Source: RH2-MAG17b sp050745265 (GTDB lineage Bacteria; Acidobacteriota; Terriglobia; UBA7540). From it: a stretch of 64,000 nt of DNA. The translations under genes were made by a program, and so were the position numbers. Of the stretch, positions 25,891 to 34,804 are shown in pieces. The stretch's first letter is position 1, and each line of letters opens with the position of its first letter. The stretch covers positions 10,667 to 74,666 of the forward strand of contig JBOGKE010000100.1 in assembly GCA_050745265.1 (NCBI GenBank), in the 5' to 3' direction. Below the pieces are notes generated by a model. That model saw only the letters and a program-made list of their open reading frames with translations. It had not been told where the DNA came from and did not search any database.

Positions 25891-27285
25891 TTACGTTCGG
25901 TCCAGATGGTACTGACGGATCTTGTACAGGAGGGCTTTGTAGCTGATTTTCAACATGCGCGCCGCTTCCTTGCGGTTCCACTTGGTATGCTTCAGGGCGC
26001 GTGAAATGGCTTCGCATTCCGCTTCGTCCTTGAGGCTTCTCACGAGCGACTTCAAGTCAGCGGGCAGCTCGTCGTGAGCAGGGCGGACGGGCGCCGCATC
26101 TTCAAACGCGGCGGGATGCTCCTCCTTCTTGACCTCCAGCTCGTTGAGCGCGAGCGCCTCATCGCCGAGGATCAGGTAGCGCTTCACGAAGTTTTCGAGC
26201 TCGCGAAGGTTCCCCGGCCAGTTATATTTCATGCAAGCCCCAATGAGGGCCGGCGAAACCGACAGCGGCATGCGCGCGTAGCGCGTGGCGAACAATCCCA
26301 TGAAATGGCGGACCAGCAGGGGAATCTCTTCTTTGCGCTCGCGCAGCGGCGGAATCTGAATCGTAAACGCGTTCAAGCGATAGTAAAGGTCCTCGCGAAA
26401 TTTGCGGGACGCGATCGCCTCGGGGATATTGATGTTCGTGGCGGCAAGGATGCGCACGTCCACCTTCACCATGGAGCGGCTGCCGAGGCGCGAAAACTGC
26501 TGGTCCTGCAAAACGTGAAGCAATTTCGCCTGCAGCGTGGCAGGCATCTCGCCAATTTCATCCAGCAGGAAGGTGCCTTTGTCGCATAGCTCGAATTTGC
26601 CGGGTTTCGAGCGGGTTGCGCCGGTGAAAGCGCCCGGCTCGTAGCCAAAGAGCTCGCTTTCGAGCAGGTCGGCAGGCAGAGCGGCGCAGTTTACTTTCAT
26701 CCAGGTGCGGTCGGCGCGCTTGGAGAGCTTGTGGATGAGCCGGGCCACCACTTCTTTTCCCGTTCCGCTCTCGCCGAGCATCAGGACCGGGACATCGACT
26801 TGAGCGAGCTGCGCCACTTGGGTCCGGATTTTGCGCATTGCGGGCGAGGACGAGACGAAGAACTGGTCCTCGCTCAGCTCTTCGACGTCTCCGGCTGTGT
26901 CGGGAGCGCACCGCGCGGCCAGGCAGTGATCGAGAACCGCGTCGAGCTCGGCTTTCTTGAAGGGCTTGGTAAGGTAGTCTTGGGCGCCGAGCTTGATGGC
27001 CTGAGCCACCTTTCGGGTGTCGGTGACGCAGGAAAGCATCACCACCCGCAGGCCGGGGCGAATCTGCCTCATCTGCTCGAGCGTTTCGAGTCCGTCGAGC
27101 TCGGGCATCAACAGGTCGAGCAGGACCAAGTCCGGGGCATGGCCCTCGCGCAGCCGCCGCACTGCCTCAACTCCGCTCGCCGCCGTCGACACTTCGTACG
27201 AGTCGACCTCCAGGAGCGTTTGAAGGTAACGCAGCATGCTGGGTTCGTCGTCAACGACCAGGATATTGCCGGAGTTGTTCGTCAA
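25891..27285 (-). CDS. Sigma-54-dependent response regulator (NtrC family)
   Basis: This 464-residue regulator has three parts. A receiver domain covers residues 8-120 with acidic pocket VDDEPS and phospho-acceptor Asp in LVLLDLLMPELDG and Lys in TKPFKKAE. An AAA+ sigma-54 interaction domain covers about 150-385 with Walker A GESGTGKE, the sigma-54 contact loop GAFTGA, and Walker B FLLDEIGE. A Fis-type helix-turn-helix at the C-terminus reads RALKHTKWNRKEAARMLKIS. It activates sigma-54 promoters when phosphorylated. The cognate kinase gene lies 21 bp upstream on the same strand. Targets are not evident; I did not identify a -24/-12 promoter in the window. Confidence 0.93.
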   Translation of the reverse strand: MTNNSGNILVVDDEPSMLRYLQTLLEVDSYEVSTAASGVEAVRRLREGHAPDLVLLDLLMPELDGLETLEQMRQIRPGLRVVMLSCVTDTRKVAQAIKLGAQDYLTKPFKKAELDAVLDHCLAARCAPDTAGDVEELSEDQFFVSSSPAMRKIRTQVAQLAQVDVPVLMLGESGTGKEVVARLIHKLSKRADRTWMKVNCAALPADLLESELFGYEPGAFTGATRSKPGKFELCDKGTFLLDEIGEMPATLQAKLLHVLQDQQFSRLGSRSMVKVDVRILAATNINIPEAIASRKFREDLYYRLNAFTIQIPPLRERKEEIPLLVRHFMGLFATRYARMPLSVSPALIGACMKYNWPGNLRELENFVKRYLILGDEALALNELEVKKEEHPAAFEDAAPVRPAHDELPADLKSLVRSLKDEAECEAISRALKHTKWNRKEAARMLKISYKALLYKIRQYHLDRT

Positions 27286-27306
27286 CCGAGTTCTCCAGAG
27301 GTTCTA

Positions 27307-28329
27307 TCAGGCCAGCGGCTTCAGCGGAAGGAGAAAGGAAAAGGTGCTGCCGCTTCCCAATTCGCTTTCCACCCAGATTTTACCGTTATGCGCCTGCACC
27401 AATCGCCGAGCGATCGCGAGCCCAAGGCCCATGCCGCCTACCGGTTCGCCGGGCTGGGTTATTTTGAAAAAGTCGTCAAAAATCTCCTGCTGATATTCGG
27501 GGGAAACGCCGGGTCCGGTGTCGGACACCGAAACGCGAACCGCATTCGGCTCGGACCGCTCTTTTTTCCGGCGGTCCTCCGCATACTCCTGCGCCTGCAC
27601 ATTGCGTCGCTCCCACATCTGCGGCTCCGCGGTCAGCCATACGGCGCCTCCGGCGGGCGTAAACTTCAGCGCGTTCTCGATCAGATTCGAGACCACGTGC
27701 TGGATTTTGTCGTAGTCGAAGGCGAACACCGGCAACGGTTTCTGGGAAGGAAGGTAGAGCGCCACGCCTTTTTTCTGAAACGACGAAAGCCAGTAGCTGT
27801 AAAGCTCCGCAAGGCAGGCGACCAAGTCTCCATCGCGACACTTCAGGGTCAGCTTGCCGGTTTCGAGAGCGCTGTAGCTCAGGAAATCTTCTATGTACTG
27901 GCGCAGCCGGGTACAATTGATCTGCGATTCCTGTAAGATCTGCTGCTGGCGCTGATTGATGCCGCCAGGCTTCCGGGTGAGCAGGAGCTCGATGTAACCG
28001 GCGATAATGGCGAGGGGCGTCTTCAACTGGTGCGCAGCGGTACCGAGGGCCACCGTGCGGCGGTGATTTTCCTCCTGCAGCTCCTGAAGGGCTCCGAGCA
28101 ACTCGAGATATCCGGAGGGCGAGATTTCTGGGAGCTCGTCCGCCGCCTGCGCAAAGCCCGTAAACACCCCGCCGCCAGAATCGAAGCGGGAAACCGGCGC
28201 TCCCGGTGCAGGCGACGCGCCTCGCCGATCCGATCCGGCGCGTGAGGTCGATAGGGTCGGCGCCGCTGGCGCGGCTGACGGTGTTGGCACAGGCTGATGA
28301 GCTTTGGTCATCTCTTTTTGCCTTCTCAT
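27307..28329 (-). CDS. Sensor histidine kinase, cytoplasmic
   Basis: The kinase partner of the downstream sigma-54 regulator. The HisKA H-box is GTAAHQLKTPLAIIAGY, the N-box HVVSNLIENALKFT, G1 VSDTGPGV, the F-box DDFFKI and G2 GGMGLGLAIA. The N-terminal 60-70 residues are a Pro/Ala/Ser-rich linker and no membrane helix or PAS domain is clear, so the signal is probably cytosolic. The start is uncertain: open frame runs from a GTG at 28473, but ATGs at 28329 (MRRQKEMTK) and 28311 are more credible, and none has a strong ribosome site. I use 28329, giving about 340 residues. Confidence 0.88.
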   Translation of the reverse strand: MRRQKEMTKAHQPVPTPSAAPAAPTLSTSRAGSDRRGASPAPGAPVSRFDSGGGVFTGFAQAADELPEISPSGYLELLGALQELQEENHRRTVALGTAAHQLKTPLAIIAGYIELLLTRKPGGINQRQQQILQESQINCTRLRQYIEDFLSYSALETGKLTLKCRDGDLVACLAELYSYWLSSFQKKGVALYLPSQKPLPVFAFDYDKIQHVVSNLIENALKFTPAGGAVWLTAEPQMWERRNVQAQEYAEDRRKKERSEPNAVRVSVSDTGPGVSPEYQQEIFDDFFKITQPGEPVGGMGLGLAIARRLVQAHNGKIWVESELGSGSTFSFLLPLKPLA

Positions 28330-28593
28330 CGTGGCGGTGCAGGTGGCCTGTCTGGCCCGAGGAAAGTGAAATCCGTTTCCCAGGATGAGAAAAGTTTTGC
28401 CTCTCGAGCCATCCCTGGCCCAACGGCGCAGACCGTACAATGCTCCGCAGAGCACCGCAACCCGTTGGGGCACAAGCGGTTACTGGTTGGTTCCCGGAGC
28501 CTCGTATGCACCCCTTTGGCCCATGGTGTGCTACTATTGCACGGCTGAAGCCCAGTGTCAACGAGCTGACAGATACCGGGGTGAGGACTAGCC

Positions 28594-28959
28594 GTGCTGA
28601 TTCCCATGGTCCTCGCGCAAGGAGTGCCTGTGGAACGGCGTCGACGCGGAAAGGAACGCCGGCTGGCTCAGCGACTGCTGCTGGCGGTCCCTGTGTTTGC
28701 CCGCGGGAAGGACGACGGGGGCAAGGAATTCCTGGAATTCACGACCACGCTCAACATCAGCGCCAACGGCGCGCTGCTGGCGACGCGCCGCCACCTGGCG
28801 CCGGAAACAAAGATTACCCTGGAGATCCCGGCCGCCCCGCTGCCGCGACTCGCGTCCAAACCTCATACCGTACGGACGCTCGAGGCTCGGGTGGTCCGAG
28901 TGGTCCAGTCCGAGCCTTCCTATTTGTCGGCGCTCAGTTTCAGCCATCCCATCACATAA
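28594..28959 (+). CDS. PilZ-like domain protein
   Basis: The 121-residue protein has a PilZ-like layout: an Arg-rich opening (VERRRRGKERRLAQR) that could supply the RxxxR c-di-GMP contact, then beta strands with the TTTLNISANGALL segment matching the D/NxSxxG motif. This suggests c-di-GMP binding, but Asn replaces the usual Asp, so binding is not certain. Start is GTG at 28594 with TGAGG a few bases upstream; ATG at 28606 is possible. It is transcribed divergently from the two-component operon. Confidence 0.72.
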   Translation: MLIPMVLAQGVPVERRRRGKERRLAQRLLLAVPVFARGKDDGGKEFLEFTTTLNISANGALLATRRHLAPETKITLEIPAAPLPRLASKPHTVRTLEARVVRVVQSEPSYLSALSFSHPIT

Positions 28960-29016
28960 ATCGGCCAAACGATAGCTGTGCTTGAGCGTTTTGTGCGGCG
29001 CGGAGCAACTGCATTC

Positions 29017-29955
29017 TCATCCGGGTCCAAACCCGAGCTGGGATTTCAGCCCGGCAACGCTGAGGGGAGTTTCGGGATCAATGATGCAGCCGCGCTCGGG
29101 CGCTACAAACTGCTCACGGGCGCGCATCAGCCGCACGTTATAAATCTCCGCGAACGTGAATTTCCGCGCGACCGCGCCCTGGCCTCCCACCACTTCCGAG
29201 CCGCGACGCACGTTATCCATCAGACGGCAAGGGTGCAGGAGGTGATACGGGTTGCGGCGCATCTCGTCGCCGTGCTCGGCGATACCCACGAGCTGGGCGG
29301 CGACGAATTCAGGCGTGAGACCCAGCATCAGATTGGGGCGCTCCATCTGGTGCCAGAATTCCGTTTCCACGAGTAGCACGTCGCGGCGGTTGAGGTGCTC
29401 GCCAAGGGCTTCGAGCACCAGGAGGTGCGTACCGACATGGGCGGTGTTGAAGTCCTGGGCGTGGGGCGCGAGGACGACTTCCGGCATCTCCCGGTCGAAA
29501 ATCTCGCGCAAGAGATTGACCTTCTCGCGCCACTCGTCAGGTTTCGTGCGGCGGCCATATTCAGTGACCTCGTCGAGGCCGTGAGGGTGCCGCGGGACGA
29601 CCAACTTGAACCCGAGCGCTTGGCAGGCGCGCTCGAGCTCGCGCAACCGCCGCGGCCGCTGGCCCTGGTCGCGGCCGAGCGTGACGGCCACACTAGTCAC
29701 CGCCGCGCCCGAATCGAGGCGAAGACGAAGGGCCAGCGCGCCGCTGAGCGCCTCGTCATCCGGGTGTGGCGCGCAAATGATAACCTTTGCCTGTGCAGTT
29801 GCCTCCGCCAATGATCGCGGCGGCGTCAGCGGTTCAGCAGACGGGCCCAGGGGCACCGATTTTCCGCTTTCCACCGCACCGGTTACCCGCGCGAGATACT
29901 GCCGCCAACTCTCGTAGTGCCGGTCCCAAGCTTGTCGCGACGGCTCCGTCGCCAT
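29017..29955 (-). CDS. PIG-L family deacetylase (BshB/LmbE-like)
   Basis: This 312-residue zinc hydrolase of the PIG-L/LmbE superfamily has the metal motif APHPDDEALSG at about residue 61 and the downstream HAQDFNTAHVGTH (HxDxxxxHxxTH). Such enzymes remove N-acetyl from GlcNAc-containing compounds, including the bacillithiol intermediate GlcNAc-malate. A bshA gene at 8296-9468 makes a BshB role possible but unproven. The N-terminal 55 residues extend beyond usual BshB1 length and carry no signal. The start ATG at 29955 has a good ribosome site (GGAGG, 7 bp upstream). Confidence 0.85.
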   Translation of the reverse strand: MATEPSRQAWDRHYESWRQYLARVTGAVESGKSVPLGPSAEPLTPPRSLAEATAQAKVIICAPHPDDEALSGALALRLRLDSGAAVTSVAVTLGRDQGQRPRRLRELERACQALGFKLVVPRHPHGLDEVTEYGRRTKPDEWREKVNLLREIFDREMPEVVLAPHAQDFNTAHVGTHLLVLEALGEHLNRRDVLLVETEFWHQMERPNLMLGLTPEFVAAQLVGIAEHGDEMRRNPYHLLHPCRLMDNVRRGSEVVGGQGAVARKFTFAEIYNVRLMRAREQFVAPERGCIIDPETPLSVAGLKSQLGFGPG

Positions 29956-30164
29956 GTATCCTCCGCGTGGTTGGCGCTGGGATGCTATGCTGAGATTCGC
30001 TACACGGTCAGTCCGAGGCGCGCTTCACCACGGCGATTACAGAGCACGGCGGGTAAACCTCACCGGCCTCGGGAATTTTTCCGATGCGCGCCGTGAAGGG
30101 GCGCGCCGGCAAAAACCACAATACCGCGGTGCGCCCTCCGCGGCAACCCAATAGGGCCAGCAAG

Positions 30165-31646
30165 ATGTCACCGCAGAAAAACTATATTGGCGGCGAGTGG
30201 GTCGATTCGGCGGGGAAGGAGACCTTTGAGCGCGTGAACCCGGCGGACCGGCGCGACGTGGTCGGCGAGTTTCCGGAGTCGACGGCGGAGGATATCGACG
30301 CTGCCGTCGCGGCCGCCCGCGAGGCGTACAGCGGGTGGCGGCTGACGCCCGCGCCCAAGCGAGGCGAGATGTTGTATCGCGCGGCGCAGCTTCTCGAAAA
30401 GCGCAAAGAAGAGCTGGCGCGGCAAATGACACGCGAGATGGGCAAGGTGCTGACCGAGGCGCGCGGCGACGTGCAGGAAGCTATCGATATGGCCTACTAC
30501 ATGGGCGGAGAAGGGCGGCGCCAGTTCGGCCAGACAATGCCCTCCGAATTGCCCAACAAGCGCTGCATGACCGAGCGCGCCCCCGTCGGCGTGGCGGCGC
30601 TGATCACGCCGTGGAATTTTCCGCTAGCGATCCCAGCGTGGAAATCGATGCCAGCATTGATCTGCGGCAACACGGTAGTGATGAAGCCCTCGCCCGAGGC
30701 GCCACTTTCCACGCTCAGCCTCGCGCGCATTTTCGAAGAGGCCGGCGTGCCGCGCGGCGTAGTGAACTGCGTCACCGCGAGCACCGCGGCAGCCGGGGCC
30801 GCGCTCGTGGAACACCACGGCGTGCGCGCGGTTTCGTTTACCGGCTCAACCGCGGTCGGCCGCGAAGTGGCCCGGAGCTGCGCGGGTTCCTTCAAGCGCC
30901 TGGCTCTCGAAATGGGCGGCAAGAACGTGATCCTTGTGATGCACGATGCGAACTTGGACCTTGCCGTGGACGGGGCCATTTGGGGCGGGTTCGGCACCAC
31001 CGGCCAGCGATGTACCGCCGCGAGCCGCATCGTGGTCGACCGGCGAATCTACGCATCGTTCGCGGAAAAGTTCGTCGCGCGCGCCCGCGCGCTGAAGATC
31101 GGCAACGGACTCGACGCCTCGGCGGATGTGGGACCGGTGATCAACGAAATCCAACTGCGGCGCATCGAGGAATACGTGAGCGTCGGGAAAAAGGAGGGGG
31201 CTACTCTGCTGTGCGGAGGCGAACGCGTAACCGCCGGCGATTGCCGCCACGGCTGGTTCTACGCGCCCACGATTTTCGGCGATTGCCACCGCGCCATGCG
31301 GATCGCGCGCGAAGAAATCTTCGGGCCCGTGGTTGCGCTGATTCCGTGCGACGGCCTCGCGGAAGCGATCGAAATCGGCAACGACGTGGAATACGGGCTT
31401 TCTTCCGCGATCTACACCGCGGATCTCGACAGCGCTTTCCGCGCCATGCGCGACATGGAGACGGGCATTTTCTACGTCAACGCCTCGACCATCGGCGCCG
31501 AAACCCACTTGCCCTTCGGCGGCGTCAAGCAGACCGGCAACGGCCACCGCGAGGCGGCGATCGCCGCGCTTGATTTTTATTCCGAGTGGAAATCGATTTA
31601 CATTGATTTCAGCGGCAAGCTGCAGCGCGCCCAGATCGATACGTGA
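30165..31646 (+). CDS. NAD(P)-dependent aldehyde dehydrogenase
   Basis: The 493-residue enzyme is a full-length ALDH. The start at 30165 (MSPQKNYIGGEW) fits the family; the frame is open upstream to 30084. The cofactor fold has ITPWNFPLAIPAWK and VVMKPSPEAP, the general base Glu is in LALEMGGKN, and the catalytic Cys is in GQRCTAASR. The ITPWNFPLAIPAWK segment is reminiscent of alpha-ketoglutarate semialdehyde and related dehydrogenases, which act in non-phosphorylative pentose or uronate degradation. The nearby ribulokinase and arabinofuranosidases would suit that, but substrate assignment is inference. It ends 24 bp from the convergent ribulokinase gene. Confidence 0.9.
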   Translation: MSPQKNYIGGEWVDSAGKETFERVNPADRRDVVGEFPESTAEDIDAAVAAAREAYSGWRLTPAPKRGEMLYRAAQLLEKRKEELARQMTREMGKVLTEARGDVQEAIDMAYYMGGEGRRQFGQTMPSELPNKRCMTERAPVGVAALITPWNFPLAIPAWKSMPALICGNTVVMKPSPEAPLSTLSLARIFEEAGVPRGVVNCVTASTAAAGAALVEHHGVRAVSFTGSTAVGREVARSCAGSFKRLALEMGGKNVILVMHDANLDLAVDGAIWGGFGTTGQRCTAASRIVVDRRIYASFAEKFVARARALKIGNGLDASADVGPVINEIQLRRIEEYVSVGKKEGATLLCGGERVTAGDCRHGWFYAPTIFGDCHRAMRIAREEIFGPVVALIPCDGLAEAIEIGNDVEYGLSSAIYTADLDSAFRAMRDMETGIFYVNASTIGAETHLPFGGVKQTGNGHREAAIAALDFYSEWKSIYIDFSGKLQRAQIDT

Positions 31647-31670
31647 GGTTTCTCAGGAAAATCCACAATC

Positions 31671-33290
31671 TCATTTTGGAGCCGAGTTGTTTACGTCTGC
31701 GGCGATCTCCCGCAATGCCGGAAGGACGTGGCCGAGGCGCGCAGCGGGCGCGTCAGGCAACCCCAGAGAAAAGTACAGATCTCGGTAGAGCGGATACAGC
31801 CTGTCATACGCCGCCGCTTCAAGCGGGTCGGGAAGCAGGGTCCTGAAAGCGGGGCACAGGGCATCCTGCGCCTCTTCGACTGAGGTGTAGCACCCGCTGA
31901 TCAGAAAGGCAAAGATGGCGGAGCCGAGGCTTGTGACGTCTCCCGAAGGCACGAGAACGGGCTTGTTCAGCGCGTTCGCGTAAATTCGATTGAGGACTTC
32001 GTTCTTCCGCGGAATCCCTCCGCCGTTGATGATGCGCTTCACCGGAGCGCCGCTCTCTTCCATCCGCTCGAGAATAATCCGCGTGTGCAGCGCCGTTCCC
32101 TCGATGGCGGCGAAGAGTTCATCCTGGGCAGTATGCATGAGGTTCCAGCCCAACGTGACGCCGCCGAGATTGGGGTTCACGAGCACGGTACGGTCGCCGT
32201 TATCCCACGTCATTCGCATTAAACCTGTCTGCGCAGCGCGGTACGACTCCAGCTTCTTCGCAAGAGCCGCGAGGTCCGACCCGGCCCGCCGCGCGATGCC
32301 GTCGAAGAGGTCGCCCACCGCGGAGAGTCCCGCTTCGATGCCCGTGTACGCCGGCAGCACCGAACCCGGCACAACACCGCACACGCCCGGCACCAGGGCC
32401 GGTCTTTCGCTGAGACCTATAATGCATGTCGACGTGCCAATTACGTTCACGACGTCGCCCAGCCGGATGTTCGCTCCCACCGCGTCCCAGTGCGCATCGA
32501 ACGCGCCCACGGGAATCGGTATGCCTGCCCGCAGACCAAGCCGCCGCGCCCACTCCGCGCTGAGCGAGCCTGCGACGTGATCCGAAGTTTCGTAGCGCCC
32601 GCCCAGCTTTTCCCTCACGCCGATGAGGAGCGGATCGACCGAGGCGAGAAACTCCTCCGAGGGCAAGCCGCCCCACTTCGGATTCCACATCCACTTGTGG
32701 CCCATCGCGCAAACGCTGCGAGAAAGCTGGTCTACCGACGTCACGCCGCAGAGCGTCGCGGCGACCATATCGCAATTCTCGAGCGCGGTGACGAAGCGCG
32801 AACGCTTTTCGGGATTGTTGCGCAGCCAGTGCAGCAGCTTTGCGAAGCCCCACTCGGAAGAATAAACGCCTCCGCACCACTCGATCGCCTCGACCTTTTG
32901 CGCGCGCGCGGCTTGGGTAATTTCGTCCGCTTCGCGCCAGGCGCGGTGGTCGCACCACAGGTAATAGTCATCGAGCGGCTCGATCCCCGCGCCCACCGGG
33001 ATGACGCTCGATCCCGTGGTGTCGAGCGCCAGCGCCTTCACGTCCTCGCCGCGGACGCGGCTTTGCTCCTGCGCCATCCGCATTGCGCGCTCGAGCGCAT
33101 CCATCTGCGCGGCGTGGCTCTGAGTTGCGAAGTTGGGATCGCTTGCCGAGCGCTTCAGCGGATAATCCGCGATGCCCGATCCGAGCCGTCCCTGGCTCTT
33201 TTCAAAGATCGACGCGCGGACGCTGAGCGTTCCGAAATCAACTCCCGCAACGATGCTCAAGAGCTTCCTCCAGCCGCGCTTTTCCAGCAT
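31671..33290 (-). CDS. araB: Ribulokinase (FGGY family)
   Basis: The 539-residue protein matches AraB-type FGGY kinases. The ATP/sugar fold begins AGVDFGTLSVRASIF, ribulokinase signatures are LDTTGSSVIPV and the LWCDHRAWREA loop (Asp-His), and the substrate/phosphate region is VGAFDAHWDAVGANIR. The second FGGY domain contains GGGIPRKNEVLNRIYAN. The reaction is ATP-dependent phosphorylation of L-ribulose at C5, the second step of L-arabinose catabolism; isomerase and epimerase genes are not in the window. The only ATG is at 33290, so the first 10 residues may be extra. A TAGCGGCG-type repeat lies just upstream. Confidence 0.9.
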   Translation of the reverse strand: MLEKRGWRKLLSIVAGVDFGTLSVRASIFEKSQGRLGSGIADYPLKRSASDPNFATQSHAAQMDALERAMRMAQEQSRVRGEDVKALALDTTGSSVIPVGAGIEPLDDYYLWCDHRAWREADEITQAARAQKVEAIEWCGGVYSSEWGFAKLLHWLRNNPEKRSRFVTALENCDMVAATLCGVTSVDQLSRSVCAMGHKWMWNPKWGGLPSEEFLASVDPLLIGVREKLGGRYETSDHVAGSLSAEWARRLGLRAGIPIPVGAFDAHWDAVGANIRLGDVVNVIGTSTCIIGLSERPALVPGVCGVVPGSVLPAYTGIEAGLSAVGDLFDGIARRAGSDLAALAKKLESYRAAQTGLMRMTWDNGDRTVLVNPNLGGVTLGWNLMHTAQDELFAAIEGTALHTRIILERMEESGAPVKRIINGGGIPRKNEVLNRIYANALNKPVLVPSGDVTSLGSAIFAFLISGCYTSVEEAQDALCPAFRTLLPDPLEAAAYDRLYPLYRDLYFSLGLPDAPAARLGHVLPALREIAADVNNSAPK

Positions 33291-33304
33291 TCGGCGAACA
33301 CCGC

Positions 33305-33350
33305 TCGCCGCTACAGAGATAATCGCCGGTCCGTGTTGCTGTAGCGGCGA
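33305..33350. repeat. CGCCGCTACA / TGTAGCGGCG palindrome, second copy
   Basis: CGCCGCTACA near 33306 and TGTAGCGGCG ending near 33349 are inverted copies of the arms seen at 20277-20330, here in the opposite order. The pair lies between the DUF4340 gene end and the ribulokinase start. Confidence 0.6.
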
Positions 33351-33371
33351 TCTCGGAGCCGCCGGTGCTGG

Positions 33372-34712
33372 CTATTTTGCGATCTTTTGAAAGGTATTCT
33401 GGACGGTTGTGAAAGCTGACGAATCCACTTCGCTCGGCAAGGGATCGGAGGCGCGGCGGGCGTACACATGGCCGTTGGCCTGGGCGACGTCAACCTCTTC
33501 CGTCTGATGGCTCGCGCCGAAGCTGACCTTGAATACGTAAGACGGCTTGTTCAATCCAAACGGAGCCAAAGCGCCGGGCTTCGCCGCCGGAAATGATGCG
33601 GCCTCCAGGCCGCGCAAGGCGGAAAGAAAGGCGCTCACGTCATCGCTCGACGCGGGCTTTGCGGCCGGAGCCGCCTCCTTCCACTGATTCTTGTTCTGCT
33701 CGAACGCCCAATGCCCCTTGGGCGTGGTGACCTCGAAGCTTTTCACGTCAAACATATCCCAGGAGAAAAGGTTCTTATCGCGCAAGTCCGATGCGGTCTT
33801 CTGAAACTGGCTGAGCGAATCCTCGCCGAGCGTGAATACAGGCGCTAGCGCGGAGTTGACGGCGTAGTACCCTTGGCTAGCTTTCTTGCCGAAGATCAGG
33901 CTTTGATTTCCACCCGGCGCCGACAGCTTCACGCTGAGCGTCGGTTTCGCGAAGCCGTACTGCGTGTCATTCTTCTTATCTTCGGAGACGACGCTCTGCA
34001 TCGTCATGGACTGCAGGCTGTCCACCAGTCCTTCGACCGTGAAGTGGTCCGCCCGGACGTTCTCAGGCAGTGAAACCTCCCATACGCCTTCGGGGTTCTT
34101 CGCGAGGGTGTAACTCTGCGCCCCATTCTGGACATCGATTCGATTGATCTGATCGGTGTTCAGCGTTACGGCACGCGTGTCGCGTAAGTCGAAGAGCTTT
34201 TTTTCGAGCGAAGTTTTGAGGTCGTCGGTGAGCGTGAAAACCTGCGAGTGGCCCGCGACCTTCGCGTAAACTCCGCTGCTGGTGGGCGTTTCTTCGCCCA
34301 GGGCCAGGGCGAAGTGCCGCGGGTGAGTATCGGTGGTGACGTCGAGCGTCTCCGCCGGCGGATCGAGCCCGAAGTCCTTAAGGTCCGCCGGTCGCGAGGC
34401 GATTTGCTGATCCTCGGTGGCGGAGGTGAGGCTCTGCAGGAAAGACGAAACCTTCGCCGGGTCCGCGCTCACCGGCTGCGGCTCGGTGATGGCCCAGGTT
34501 TTGCCCTCCCGCACCGCGCTGAATCCCCTGCCGGTGTTTGGAGTGATGGTGAACGACTCGATCTGGCTTGCGCTGACGGGTAGGACTTTCGCGCTCACGA
34601 CGGGCTTGCTCGATTGCGCGTGGCTCTTGTGCCGGTTCCAGCCCGTGAACGCGAACCACAGCGCGACAAGCACGGCGATCGCAATCAGCGATTTGAGATA
34701 TCTCTTGCTCAC
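33372..34712 (-). CDS. DUF4340 protein of a Gld-type ABC operon
   Basis: The product has about 446 residues. An N-terminal membrane helix (SLIAIAVLVALWFAF) is followed by repeated beta-rich modules with the DUF4340 pattern, for example GFSAVREGKTWAITEP and FALALGEETPTSSGVYAKV. DUF4340 proteins regularly accompany GldG-like ABC components and are presumed membrane-anchored extracytoplasmic partners. I prefer the GTG at 34712 (MSKRYLKSL); the open frame reaches a TTG at 34739 that lies in a 35-bp direct repeat. It is the last gene of an operon with gldG (34805-36175), a permease and an ATPase. Confidence 0.82.
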   Translation of the reverse strand: MSKRYLKSLIAIAVLVALWFAFTGWNRHKSHAQSSKPVVSAKVLPVSASQIESFTITPNTGRGFSAVREGKTWAITEPQPVSADPAKVSSFLQSLTSATEDQQIASRPADLKDFGLDPPAETLDVTTDTHPRHFALALGEETPTSSGVYAKVAGHSQVFTLTDDLKTSLEKKLFDLRDTRAVTLNTDQINRIDVQNGAQSYTLAKNPEGVWEVSLPENVRADHFTVEGLVDSLQSMTMQSVVSEDKKNDTQYGFAKPTLSVKLSAPGGNQSLIFGKKASQGYYAVNSALAPVFTLGEDSLSQFQKTASDLRDKNLFSWDMFDVKSFEVTTPKGHWAFEQNKNQWKEAAPAAKPASSDDVSAFLSALRGLEAASFPAAKPGALAPFGLNKPSYVFKVSFGASHQTEEVDVAQANGHVYARRASDPLPSEVDSSAFTTVQNTFQKIAK

Positions 34713-34723
34713 TCTTGACTCTG

Positions 34724-34800
34724 CCACCGGGCGCGGCAACCAGCGCCCCTACGAGTTCCTCCGAACCACCGGGCGTGGCAAGCAGCGCCCCTACGAATTC
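34724..34800. repeat. 35-bp tandem direct repeat between DUF4340 and gldG
   Basis: Units 34724-34758 and 34766-34800 differ at only three positions. Each starts CCACCGGGCG, contains CAGCGCCCCTACGA and ends TTC. It fills the short gap between two operon genes and reaches close to the DUF4340 start. Confidence 0.85.
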
Positions 34801-34804
34801 ACGG

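Noticed and set aside
34724..34800. Short CRISPR or attachment site
   Set aside because: Only two units separated by 7 bp, with no integrase or spacer structure.
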